Assembly: GCA_020439995.1 (NCBI GenBank)
Contig: JAGROY010000111.1
Span: 1-63,832, forward strand
Length of the DNA stretch: 63,832 bases
Direction of reading: 5' to 3'
Source: Verrucomicrobiia bacterium
Lineage (GTDB): Bacteria; Verrucomicrobiota; Verrucomicrobiia; Verrucomicrobiales; DEV007
The notes under the pieces are model-generated. The model had not been told where the DNA came from, searched no databases, and was given only the letters and a program-made list of their open reading frames with translations. The position numbers were made by a program, and so were the translations under genes. Each line of letters begins with the position of its first letter. The first letter of the stretch is position 1. This document shows, piece by piece, positions 9,350 to 17,131 of this stretch.

Positions 9350-9941
9350 CTCACGCCACGGACCGCTCTGGGAGGATCGTTTTAAGAGCGTGTTAGTGCA
9401 GGGTGAGCCGGGAGTGCTGGCCACGGTGGCCGCCTATATTGATCTGAATGCAGTGAGGGCTGGAATCGTGACGGATCCTCGGGAGTGGCGCTGGTGCGGC
9501 TATGCGGAGGCACTTAAGGGGCAACGTTTGGCACGGAATGGCGTGTATGAAGCACTTGGCGAAGCGGGTGCTCAAGATCGCGGTGGCGAGGCGTGGAAGA
9601 GGATGCATCGGCGGTATCGGCAGTTGCTAATGGAGGAGGGGCGGCAATTGCGGGATGAGGAGGGTCGGGTGACGCGCAAGGGATTGACGCCTGAGGAATT
9701 TGAGACTGAAGAGGGGCGTGATTTTGACCTGCCTGCGCCGGCATTACTACAGCAGCGGGTGCGTTATTTTGTGGATGGCCTGGCACTGGGCAGCGCGGCC
9801 TTTGTAGAGTCGGTTTTTGACAAGAATCGTGCGCGAATGGGCGTTACCCGAACATGCGGGGCTCGAATACCGAAGGTGCCGATGGGCGGGCTTCATACTA
9901 TGCGGGATCTCCGGGAACAGCGGGCTCAGAAGCCTGCTTGA
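9350..9941 (+). pseudogene. RAYT/IS200-like transposase remnant, copy 2 (N-terminally truncated)
   Basis: The frame is open from 9306 to 9941, but family similarity starts only at about 9350 ([15 protein letters not shown]). It continues through DLNAVRAGI, DPREWRWCGYAEALKG, LTPEEFE and RVRYFVDGLALGSAAFVESVF to the end. It is strongly similar to copy 1 at 237-845 but lacks that copy's 2-nt deletion. The N-terminal half with the HUH nuclease motif is missing, so it should be inactive. It lies divergently 40-50 bp from the uvrB start, so the uvrB promoter either lies in the short gap or inside the remnant. Confidence 0.75.
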
Positions 9942-9972
9942 CGGCATGGCGAGGGCGAGGATCTTTGCGTGC

Positions 9973-10383
9973 ATGGAACGCCAGACTGAAATCCTCTTAC
10001 CTATCATGTTTTACGACACCGACTGCGGTGGCGTTGTCAGCAATATTGCTTACTTGCGCTTCGTGGAGCAGGCGCGGACGGCATTAGTGACTGTGTTAGG
10101 GGTCTCGCTCACTGATATTGTTCAAGCGCAGGAATTCCCTGCCGTCCTCCGTACAGAGATCGATTACAAGAAACCAGCAGTGCTCGGAGACACAGTGCGA
10201 GTTGAGGCGCAGCTTGAGGAGGTGAAACGCGCGCGTTTCTGGTGCGGGTTTACGTTGCTTCGCGATTCTGACGGCACGCTGCTTGCACGCTGTCGACAGC
10301 AGTGTGCGTTCATTCGGCTACCGGAAGGATTGCCAGTTCCTGTGCCTGCTGCGTGGCGGACCAGCGAATCATCGACATTGTGA
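9973..10383 (+). CDS. Acyl-CoA thioesterase, YbgC/4-hydroxybenzoyl-CoA thioesterase family
   Basis: The 136-residue hotdog-fold protein has the signature FYDTDCGGVVSNIAYLRFVE near its N-terminus; the Asp in YDTD is the usual catalytic residue of the YbgC/4HBT family. It should hydrolyse short- or medium-chain or aromatic acyl-CoA in the cytoplasm. YbgC proteins often associate with Tol-Pal, but no tol genes are here. ATG 9973 is chosen because the family begins just before the YDTD strand; the frame extends upstream into the transposase remnant. Its stop overlaps the next gene's GTG start by 4 nt (GTGA), which suggests translational coupling. Confidence 0.82.
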   Translation: MERQTEILLPIMFYDTDCGGVVSNIAYLRFVEQARTALVTVLGVSLTDIVQAQEFPAVLRTEIDYKKPAVLGDTVRVEAQLEEVKRARFWCGFTLLRDSDGTLLARCRQQCAFIRLPEGLPVPVPAAWRTSESSTL

Positions 10384-11462
10384 CCAACGCTCCTTACGAC
10401 TACGCGATCATCGGGCAAGGACTCGCGGGCACGCTGCTGGCCTGGCGACTGCACCAGCGCGGACGGCGCGTCATCATGATCGACCGCGACGAAGCATTCA
10501 CAGCGTCCAAGGTCGCGGCAGGCCTGATCAATCCTATCACTGGGCAACGCACATGCTTATCCTGGAGACTGCAGGAATTCCTGCCAGCCGCCATCGCTTT
10601 CTACCGCAGGGTTGAGCGCGAACTCAACACTCCCCTACTGCACTCGATGCCGCTCGTGCGTTTACTGCCGAATGCGAAAGCCCTGCAAAAATGGAACACT
10701 GCAGTGAGCGATCCAGAAATTCGAAGTTACCTGAGTGATCCGCAGCCTTCGCCACTGGTCAATCCAGAGCTGGTAAGAATCAGCGAAGGCGGAGGCGGAT
10801 TCGAAATTGCCACTGCACACATTCTTGATGTCCCACGATTCCTTGAAGCATCACGAAAAGTCTTCAAGGTTCACACCGCAGAGATCGATATTGCCAACGC
10901 CGTGACTGCGGACACGCATTGCGTGCGCGTCAGAACCGGAGACAAGTCCATCATCGCCGATCGATTGATTTTCTGCCAGGGAGCTGATGGTCGCTCCGGG
11001 AATCGTTTTTTCGACTGGGTTCCATTCGCCTGCGCAAAGGGCGAACTCCTGACCATCGAATGCCCGGCTATGAAGACCGAAACCCGGATCCTGAATGGAA
11101 CGGCATGGATTGCGCCCATTCCGGGTTCGGAGCCCGGCACATTCAGAGCTGGCTCCACCTATATTCATGACGATTGGAGCAAGACTCCCACGACAGCGGG
11201 CCGTGCGGCCATTGAAGGAAAGCTACAGCAGCTGTTGAATGTCAAGTTTACCGTAACAAGCCACACCGCCGCGATTCGGCCCATCATTGCGTACAGTCGA
11301 GCCCTTATCGGAATGCACCCTACGCACACTCGGGTTGGATTCTTCAACGGCCTTGGTTCCAAAGGATCGCTAAACGGCCCATTCATCGCTGAAAAACTGG
11401 CAGCCCATCTGGAGGAAAATGCACCACTGGAGCACGAACTTGACGTCCTGAAGAACTCGTAG
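10380..11462 (+). CDS. FAD-dependent oxidoreductase (DAO family)
   Basis: The 360-residue protein begins with a Rossmann dinucleotide-binding motif (YAIIGQGLAGTLLAWRL, GxGxxG), followed by VIMIDRD for the FAD ribose. It then has KVAAGLINPITGQR, as in D-amino-acid-oxidase-like enzymes (glycine oxidase/MnmC C-terminal type). The substrate is unknown. GTG at 10380 is chosen because it overlaps the upstream thioesterase stop by 4 nt and puts the FAD motif at the N-terminus; an earlier ATG at 10302 would force a 26-residue extension inside the thioesterase. Two 4-nt-coupled genes suggest a shared metabolic step, but none can be named. Confidence 0.8.
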   Translation: MTNAPYDYAIIGQGLAGTLLAWRLHQRGRRVIMIDRDEAFTASKVAAGLINPITGQRTCLSWRLQEFLPAAIAFYRRVERELNTPLLHSMPLVRLLPNAKALQKWNTAVSDPEIRSYLSDPQPSPLVNPELVRISEGGGGFEIATAHILDVPRFLEASRKVFKVHTAEIDIANAVTADTHCVRVRTGDKSIIADRLIFCQGADGRSGNRFFDWVPFACAKGELLTIECPAMKTETRILNGTAWIAPIPGSEPGTFRAGSTYIHDDWSKTPTTAGRAAIEGKLQQLLNVKFTVTSHTAAIRPIIAYSRALIGMHPTHTRVGFFNGLGSKGSLNGPFIAEKLAAHLEENAPLEHELDVLKNS

Positions 11463-11532
11463 CGACTGCGGCAGCAGGTGCCCCGATCCCCTTCAAAAGA
11501 GTTGCCTGTTCATCCTTGAACTCGCTACAGGA

Positions 11533-12948
11533 ATGCGGCACTGTGACTCCCCTATGTCGACCGATTCGAAGCAATGGCGGATATTCCGATGCCCGTCCTG
11601 CGAGTCCTTGCTGAAACTGCCCAAGGATTCCCAGGCGCGCGCCTTGAAGTGCCCGAAATGCCAGAAAACGGTCAAAATCCCGGCGGTGCCCAAAGGAACT
11701 ACTGCCACCGATACCGAGAGGGGCTCTGGAGAATCCGCTTCGGCAGCACCCGCCACAGATCGAAAGAAACGCGCCCCGGGCGACGTTGTTCGTAGAGAAA
11801 TTGGAGGCGTGCTTCCAGAGCAGCGTGACTACGACCCGACGCCCGACGGACTCAAGGCGGATCGCGAGGCTCGCGAAAACTGGGAACAGAAGCGGCATAA
11901 ACGAAAGAAGCTTGAGTTCGGAACGACCCTCACATCGACCGAAAATGAGGAGCTGAAAGCAGACCCAAATGCCGCCCCTGTGATACGCAAGAAGCGCTAC
12001 ATCGGTGACGTATCCGAAGCTGCGGATGTCGGCCACTCCTGGGATGAAGACGGCAAGTCACACGGTGGAAAATCGGGCAAGCTACCGATGATGGTTATTG
12101 TGACAGCCCTGATTCTCATTGGGGGAATCGCGCTCCTCGGGTTCGGACTGCTGGACGAGGAAGCGAAGCCCTCTCTCGCGGACACGACAAAAGTCCAACG
12201 TGCCTACGGACTGGAGGAAAGCAAGGACGTTACCGAATTCCATGCGGAAGTCTCAGCTGTCATCAAAAACTTTCTGGAAGCGAAATCAGTGGATGAACTC
12301 ATCGGATATATGCGGCAACCCGAACGGGTAGGCCCGCTGGCCCGCCAATACTACGGCATTCACACCTATGAGCCATCCGGATACAAGGAGCTCCCGACAC
12401 CTCAGGATCTGATGTCTCATATGAAGTACATTGTCGCTGTGATTCATCTCAATCCCGAGGGCAACGAGATTGGCGCAGTGGAACCACAACGCATCATCGC
12501 TCTTGAGCAAACTCCTGATGGATTTAAAGTCGACTGGGAAAGCTGGGTGGGTTACTCAGAGATTTCCTGGGATCTGTTCACCAGTCAGCGGATGACTGAT
12601 CCTTACGAATTCCGCGCAATGGTCGGACGCGATGACTACTACAATTTCAAGTATAGTGACTTTATCGACTGGCGTTGTTATCAGATCCGCGACCCAAAAG
12701 AAAAGTATCGCCTGTGGGGATACACCGCCCGCGACAGCGAAGTCGACAAAGCTCTCCAGCGTGCACTTTTGAGATCGCCCTACACATTCGCCGTGGTGAG
12801 ACTGCGCTACCCTACCGGCAATCCAATGGACAGGGATGCCAAGCAAGTCGAGATAGTGGAGCTTCTTGAGGAAGGCTGGGTAAAGCGCGACGACAACGAT
12901 TACAATCCAGACGACGAAATGCTCGACGGCTCGTTTGACTTTAAGTGA
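11533..12948 (+). CDS. Zinc-ribbon, single-pass membrane protein of unknown function
   Basis: The 471-residue protein begins with an MJ0042-like zinc ribbon (CPSC ... CPKC, within the first 45 residues). A charged, low-complexity region follows, then one transmembrane helix (MMVIVTALILIGGIALLGFG, near residue 190). The C-terminal domain of about 260 residues probably lies outside the membrane. This architecture, a cytosolic zinc ribbon, linker, helix and extracytoplasmic domain, is frequent in Verrucomicrobiota and Planctomycetes, but no function is established. ATG 11554 is an alternative start that would place the ribbon closer to the N-terminus. Confidence 0.7.
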   Translation: MRHCDSPMSTDSKQWRIFRCPSCESLLKLPKDSQARALKCPKCQKTVKIPAVPKGTTATDTERGSGESASAAPATDRKKRAPGDVVRREIGGVLPEQRDYDPTPDGLKADREARENWEQKRHKRKKLEFGTTLTSTENEELKADPNAAPVIRKKRYIGDVSEAADVGHSWDEDGKSHGGKSGKLPMMVIVTALILIGGIALLGFGLLDEEAKPSLADTTKVQRAYGLEESKDVTEFHAEVSAVIKNFLEAKSVDELIGYMRQPERVGPLARQYYGIHTYEPSGYKELPTPQDLMSHMKYIVAVIHLNPEGNEIGAVEPQRIIALEQTPDGFKVDWESWVGYSEISWDLFTSQRMTDPYEFRAMVGRDDYYNFKYSDFIDWRCYQIRDPKEKYRLWGYTARDSEVDKALQRALLRSPYTFAVVRLRYPTGNPMDRDAKQVEIVELLEEGWVKRDDNDYNPDDEMLDGSFDFK

Positions 12949-13028
12949 ACCCGCCCGCGCTACAGGCCGCGTCGGTTTCCCTTGCGCTGCCACTCCTGCG
13001 TTGCTTTGCTCCAGCGTAGACCAACCTG

Positions 13029-14282
13029 ATGAACGGCACCTTCGACTCCCATCTCAAACGCGGACAACTCCTGCACAATCAGGGGCGCTACGCCGAGGCG
13101 GAGAGTTTTTACAAGCAGGCGCTGGCCGAGGATCCGCACAACCCGGACGCGCTCATGCTGCTGGGCTGGTGCCAGTTTCTACAGGACAAGCGTGAAACGA
13201 ACGCACTTCATTCTGTGGAAATGGCGATCGGCCTCGATCCTGAAAATGGACACAGCCACTGCCTTCGCGCGATCATTCTGTCAAGACTCAAGCGCCACAA
13301 GGATGCCCACGAAGCCGCCGACCGTGCAATCGCCCTGACGCCGGATGCTGCGGACAGCTACGCAGCAAAGGCCCAAGTCTTTGCCGGCGAGCAAAAGTGG
13401 GCCGACATGGAGCACTCTGCCCGCGAGGCGCTCGGGCGCGATGGCGATCACGACCACGCGCAGAATTTACTCACGCAGTCGCTGCTCCTACAGGGAAAGA
13501 CTGACGAAAATGCCTTCAACGTTGAAAGGCAACTGGCGCGTGATCCAGACGATCCGATGCCACACTTCAACGCTGGCTACGCCGCGCTGCGCCGCGGCGA
13601 CTACCGCAAGGCCGAGGAGCATTTCCGCGAATCACTGCGCCTGTCCCCTTCGTTCGAATCTGCCCGTGAGGGAATGTTAGAGTCCTTCCGCGCTCGATCG
13701 ATCGTCTACCGCAGTTACCTGAAGTGGAACTTCTGGCTGGCTAAGTTCAGCTCGAAGTATCGATTCGGCATCATCATCGGGCTTTACGTTCTCTACCGCG
13801 TAGTCGTTGGGGCACTGCAGAAAGTCAGTCCGCTCCTGGCATTTCTGGTGATCGCGCTTTACCTGCTGTTCGCCTTGTGGACGCACGTTGCCCGCGGCGT
13901 GGGCAATCTCATTGTACTGATGGACAGGAATGCTCGCATGGCATTGCGAAAGCCTGACGTCATCGAAGGCGTCCTCGTGGGAGGAGCCATCTGCACCGGA
14001 CTGCTTACTGTGATCGCCGGTGCCGCGCTCGGCATTCTTCCGCTGCTTCTGGGCGGCGCCACCCTGTGCACTGCGGCAGTCCCCCTCGCCGCATCCTTTA
14101 AGAATGAAGATAGCATCGGAGTAAAACTCTACACGGGACTGGCAATCGCCATCTTTGCCATGGGTGCCACTGACACCGTCATGACCGCTCTGGGAGTCGA
14201 CGCCGGCTCGCTCACTTCAGCCTGGATGCTTACCTTCGTCGCCTCCATCTGGCTATCTGCCTTTGGCGTGAAGCGTGGTTAG
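13029..14282 (+). CDS. TPR-repeat membrane protein
   Basis: The 417-residue protein has an N-terminal block of about five tetratricopeptide repeats (for example GRYAEAESFYKQALAEDPHNPD and GDYRKAEEHFRESLRLSP) over residues 1-220. About five or six hydrophobic segments follow from residue 245 to the end. TPRs mediate protein-protein contacts; the membrane part has no recognised catalytic motif. It lies between the zinc-ribbon protein and the M23 peptidase on the same strand, with an 80-bp gap upstream and 15 bp downstream. No function can be assigned. Confidence 0.75.
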   Translation: MNGTFDSHLKRGQLLHNQGRYAEAESFYKQALAEDPHNPDALMLLGWCQFLQDKRETNALHSVEMAIGLDPENGHSHCLRAIILSRLKRHKDAHEAADRAIALTPDAADSYAAKAQVFAGEQKWADMEHSAREALGRDGDHDHAQNLLTQSLLLQGKTDENAFNVERQLARDPDDPMPHFNAGYAALRRGDYRKAEEHFRESLRLSPSFESAREGMLESFRARSIVYRSYLKWNFWLAKFSSKYRFGIIIGLYVLYRVVVGALQKVSPLLAFLVIALYLLFALWTHVARGVGNLIVLMDRNARMALRKPDVIEGVLVGGAICTGLLTVIAGAALGILPLLLGGATLCTAAVPLAASFKNEDSIGVKLYTGLAIAIFAMGATDTVMTALGVDAGSLTSAWMLTFVASIWLSAFGVKRG

Positions 14283-14297
14283 CGATCGAAGTTTCCG

Positions 14298-16106
14298 GTG
14301 CCTGGCATATGGTTGAGTGTATATTCCCCCGTGCCTTTCCCCGGAAAAGTTTGGAATCGCTTCCGCCAGCGATTCATACTCACAGTCCCTGTCGCCCTTT
14401 TTGCCGCGGGCGCAATTGTACCATCGCATGGTGAAGCTGACGGCGGCTTTGGAGACGTGCACGATAGCAACTGCCCAGGTTGCGTGAATCAGGCTCAACA
14501 TCTACCGGCGCTCGCACGCAGCGCCCGGGCAGGTGGAGAGATCGCAACTTACCCGTTTTTCCCACAAGCTGGCGTCCTGTGGGGCGACCTCTTTTTCAGC
14601 AACTTCACAGACCGGCAGGCGGGCACAGCGGCAGTCGATTTCAACGGAGGATCGGCCACCTATGACGGCCATCGAGGCATCGACAGCAATATCCTGACAT
14701 GGGATCAGCAAGACGCTGGCATCCCTGTTTTCGCTGCACTGGATGGCATGGTAATCGATGCTCACGACGGAGAAGCTGATCGTAACACATCCTGGGAAGG
14801 CCAACCTTCTAACTACGTGGTAATCTCTCACAGCAACGGCCACGTTACCCGTTACCTTCATCTAAAAAAAGACAGTGTATCGGTTGCCACTGGAGAAACC
14901 GTTTCCGCCGGACAGCAAATCGCCCTGACCGGCAGCAGTGGAATCAGCACCGGCCCGCATTTGCACTTTCAAACGGAGATCGACGGGGCTGCGATCGAAC
15001 CTTTCACCGGCCCACAGCGTACCGGGAAGTCGATGTGGCAGTTTCAGCCTGACATAGTAACAGCCACCTACGTCCGCGAGTTCACTCTCGTGCCGACCAG
15101 CCTGGCCGGGTGGACTGGGCCACCGGAACCAACGACGAACACAGGCACATTCGTCCGCAGCGACACTGATCAGACCATTTTCCTCTGGTGGCATCTCATC
15201 AACAGACCAGCCAACACAACCTACACCCTTACCACTCGCCGACCGAACGGTTCGATCGCGTCCTTTACGTCAGGATCGTTCGAAGCACCTTCCAGGACCG
15301 GTTGGATCTGGCGCGCGAGGAGCCTGCTGCTGGACGAAATTGGCACCTGGCATGTGGATCTCGCAGTCAACGATGAGGTGCTCGTACATGCTCCCTTCCG
15401 TGTGGTCAGCACCGCCGGAGATACGGTGAACCGCCCGCCAAACCCGGCAGCGTTTCGCTTCCGCAAGTTTCCCATCACCGCCGATGATGTTCCCGTTTGC
15501 GAAGTCGCCACCTTCACAGTTCTCGATGATCCAGACTATGATCTCGTCCGCTACCGGTATGTTTGGAAAGTCAACGGCATCACACAACGAGACGTCACCA
15601 CTGGTGCCAAATCCGACGCACTCGCACGCACTTGGATCGCGCGCGGAGCCACCGTGCGGTGCGAAGTCACTCCAATGGATTCCGATTCAGCTGCGCCCAC
15701 CAGCATCGTTGAAACCATCGTCACCGAGACCTTCCCGAACTGGGCAAGCCGGAATCATCAACCGGATGATCCCGCCGCGAATCCTGACAATGACACTTTT
15801 CCAAATCTGATCGAATACGTTCTCGATCGTTCGCCCGTAGAACCAGATGCCGCGCCAGCAGTCAACTACGCAGCCACGCCAGCCAGGTGGAACCCGAGTT
15901 TCCCCACTCGCCCGCCATGGGCAAACGTCTGGGTGGACTACTCAACCGATCTGCACGCGTGGCAACCGGCCATCGATGATCCAAGCAGCGATGACTGGCT
16001 CACACCAACACCAGCGGTTCGGGCGTTCTTCCGCGTCACCGCCCAGCCATTGGAAGAGCCGCCGCTCACCGTCGATCCCAGCTTCGTGGGTCCGGCGACA
16101 CCATAA
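14298..16106 (+). CDS. Secreted M23-family (LytM) metallopeptidase with C-terminal beta module
   Basis: The 602-residue protein starts with a basic region and signal-like helix (about residues 24-44). The LytM zinc site follows: HRGID (H125, D129), H188 in RYLHLKK and GPHLHF (H221, H223). Family members are glycyl-glycine or peptidoglycan endopeptidases acting in the periplasm or outside. Downstream are Ig-like beta domains, then a stretch PDNDTFPNLIEYVLDRSP resembling the D-x-D...LEYALG motif common in secreted verrucomicrobial proteins, and a terminal YSTDLHAW...FFRV module. The start is GTG at 14298; no ATG lies near the N-terminus. Confidence 0.85.
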   Translation: MPGIWLSVYSPVPFPGKVWNRFRQRFILTVPVALFAAGAIVPSHGEADGGFGDVHDSNCPGCVNQAQHLPALARSARAGGEIATYPFFPQAGVLWGDLFFSNFTDRQAGTAAVDFNGGSATYDGHRGIDSNILTWDQQDAGIPVFAALDGMVIDAHDGEADRNTSWEGQPSNYVVISHSNGHVTRYLHLKKDSVSVATGETVSAGQQIALTGSSGISTGPHLHFQTEIDGAAIEPFTGPQRTGKSMWQFQPDIVTATYVREFTLVPTSLAGWTGPPEPTTNTGTFVRSDTDQTIFLWWHLINRPANTTYTLTTRRPNGSIASFTSGSFEAPSRTGWIWRARSLLLDEIGTWHVDLAVNDEVLVHAPFRVVSTAGDTVNRPPNPAAFRFRKFPITADDVPVCEVATFTVLDDPDYDLVRYRYVWKVNGITQRDVTTGAKSDALARTWIARGATVRCEVTPMDSDSAAPTSIVETIVTETFPNWASRNHQPDDPAANPDNDTFPNLIEYVLDRSPVEPDAAPAVNYAATPARWNPSFPTRPPWANVWVDYSTDLHAWQPAIDDPSSDDWLTPTPAVRAFFRVTAQPLEEPPLTVDPSFVGPATP

Positions 16107-16193
16107 CTTACGCAAAAGCGAAGCCTGTAGAGACCTCAGCCTGTCGCCCGCCTTCTACCATTCCTCAGCGCCGGATGATGGCGACTTTAGAAT

Positions 16194-16946
16194 TCAATGA
16201 TCGTGCAGTGGAGACCTTCGTTTCATTCGACACAAACAGTTGGCAACGGCGTGAGCAAGATAGGCAAGGGACAGTCCGCTGGGCAGGGCTGTGATCGACG
16301 CTAGGGCCGCTCCGCGCTGCAATTCTCCGTGAACATCCGGTCGCACCGGTACCACATTGGCCTCAGCAATCTCGATTAATTTAGCCGAGTTCTTCGGTAG
16401 TGCTGCGTTGTCCGGTTCGAGAACTGCCAGGTCCGGACTCATTAGCAACGATGCCACGTCGATTCGATAGTCCAAGTAGGACTGAGCGATCAAATTGGCC
16501 GTATCCGCCGCTTTGTCGGGATCAGTAAAATAGAAATCAATCACGACGATCGATGTCCCTGGTTCACGATGGATTTCGAGCTGTCTGCTCATGAAATCGA
16601 ACACTTCGGCCGGCATGATAAAGCCCCATCGCCTCACCAATTCGGCCCTTCTGATCACTTTATGTAGCACATTCTTACTGCGGATCAGAGCCATTTCAGT
16701 CGCGAATATGCGCTCCGCATTCCCTTCGGGCGTCGGAAGAAGGATCTTCGCCCGGCCCAGATACTCGCGCGGCAGGATGTAGGTGACGCCAGCTACCCAG
16801 AGGAAGACCAGAACAGTACTGCCAACCAATCCGAGGATGAACCATTTCCGGCGCCTTCTCATCACATGCCTCAACGCCCAGTTCGTCCGGGCCTCCGTAC
16901 GGCGTTGATCAGCCGGGTCGGATGGCATAGGCGGCGTGGTCGACAT
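16194..16946 (-). CDS. Wzz/GumC-like polysaccharide chain-length or export protein
   Basis: The 250-residue protein has a cytosolic basic N-terminus and one transmembrane helix (residues about 36-57). A periplasmic region rich in helices follows, with a second hydrophobic patch near residues 215-235 preceded by a proline/basic stretch (VVPVRPD). That is the layout of Wzz chain-length determinants, which control O-antigen or exopolysaccharide length. It is shorter than typical GumC proteins and has no kinase domain. It stands alone, convergent to the M23 gene. The family call comes from topology and the RPxR-like motif before the last helix. Confidence 0.65.
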   Translation of the reverse strand: MSTTPPMPSDPADQRRTEARTNWALRHVMRRRRKWFILGLVGSTVLVFLWVAGVTYILPREYLGRAKILLPTPEGNAERIFATEMALIRSKNVLHKVIRRAELVRRWGFIMPAEVFDFMSRQLEIHREPGTSIVVIDFYFTDPDKAADTANLIAQSYLDYRIDVASLLMSPDLAVLEPDNAALPKNSAKLIEIAEANVVPVRPDVHGELQRGAALASITALPSGLSLAYLAHAVANCLCRMKRRSPLHDH

Positions 16947-17131
16947 CGGTGCTTTATAAGCGATCCGTTTTCGTCAGTCAATCCAATTCGGCCTATGGCA
17001 TGAGCTCCTGCACGTCGCCCTAGCACACGAAATCCGGGATCCATTCGACTATTCTCGCTGGGTTTTGCGGTCGACTCCCGCTATTGTATTGTAACTTTCC
17101 CTCCCTCCCCCACGTCTCATTCCAACCAATC

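Noticed and set aside
9308..9424. A 39-codon N-terminal extension of UvrB
   Set aside because: The extra frame is antisense to the transposase remnant, and family UvrB proteins begin at about the chosen ATG (9307).
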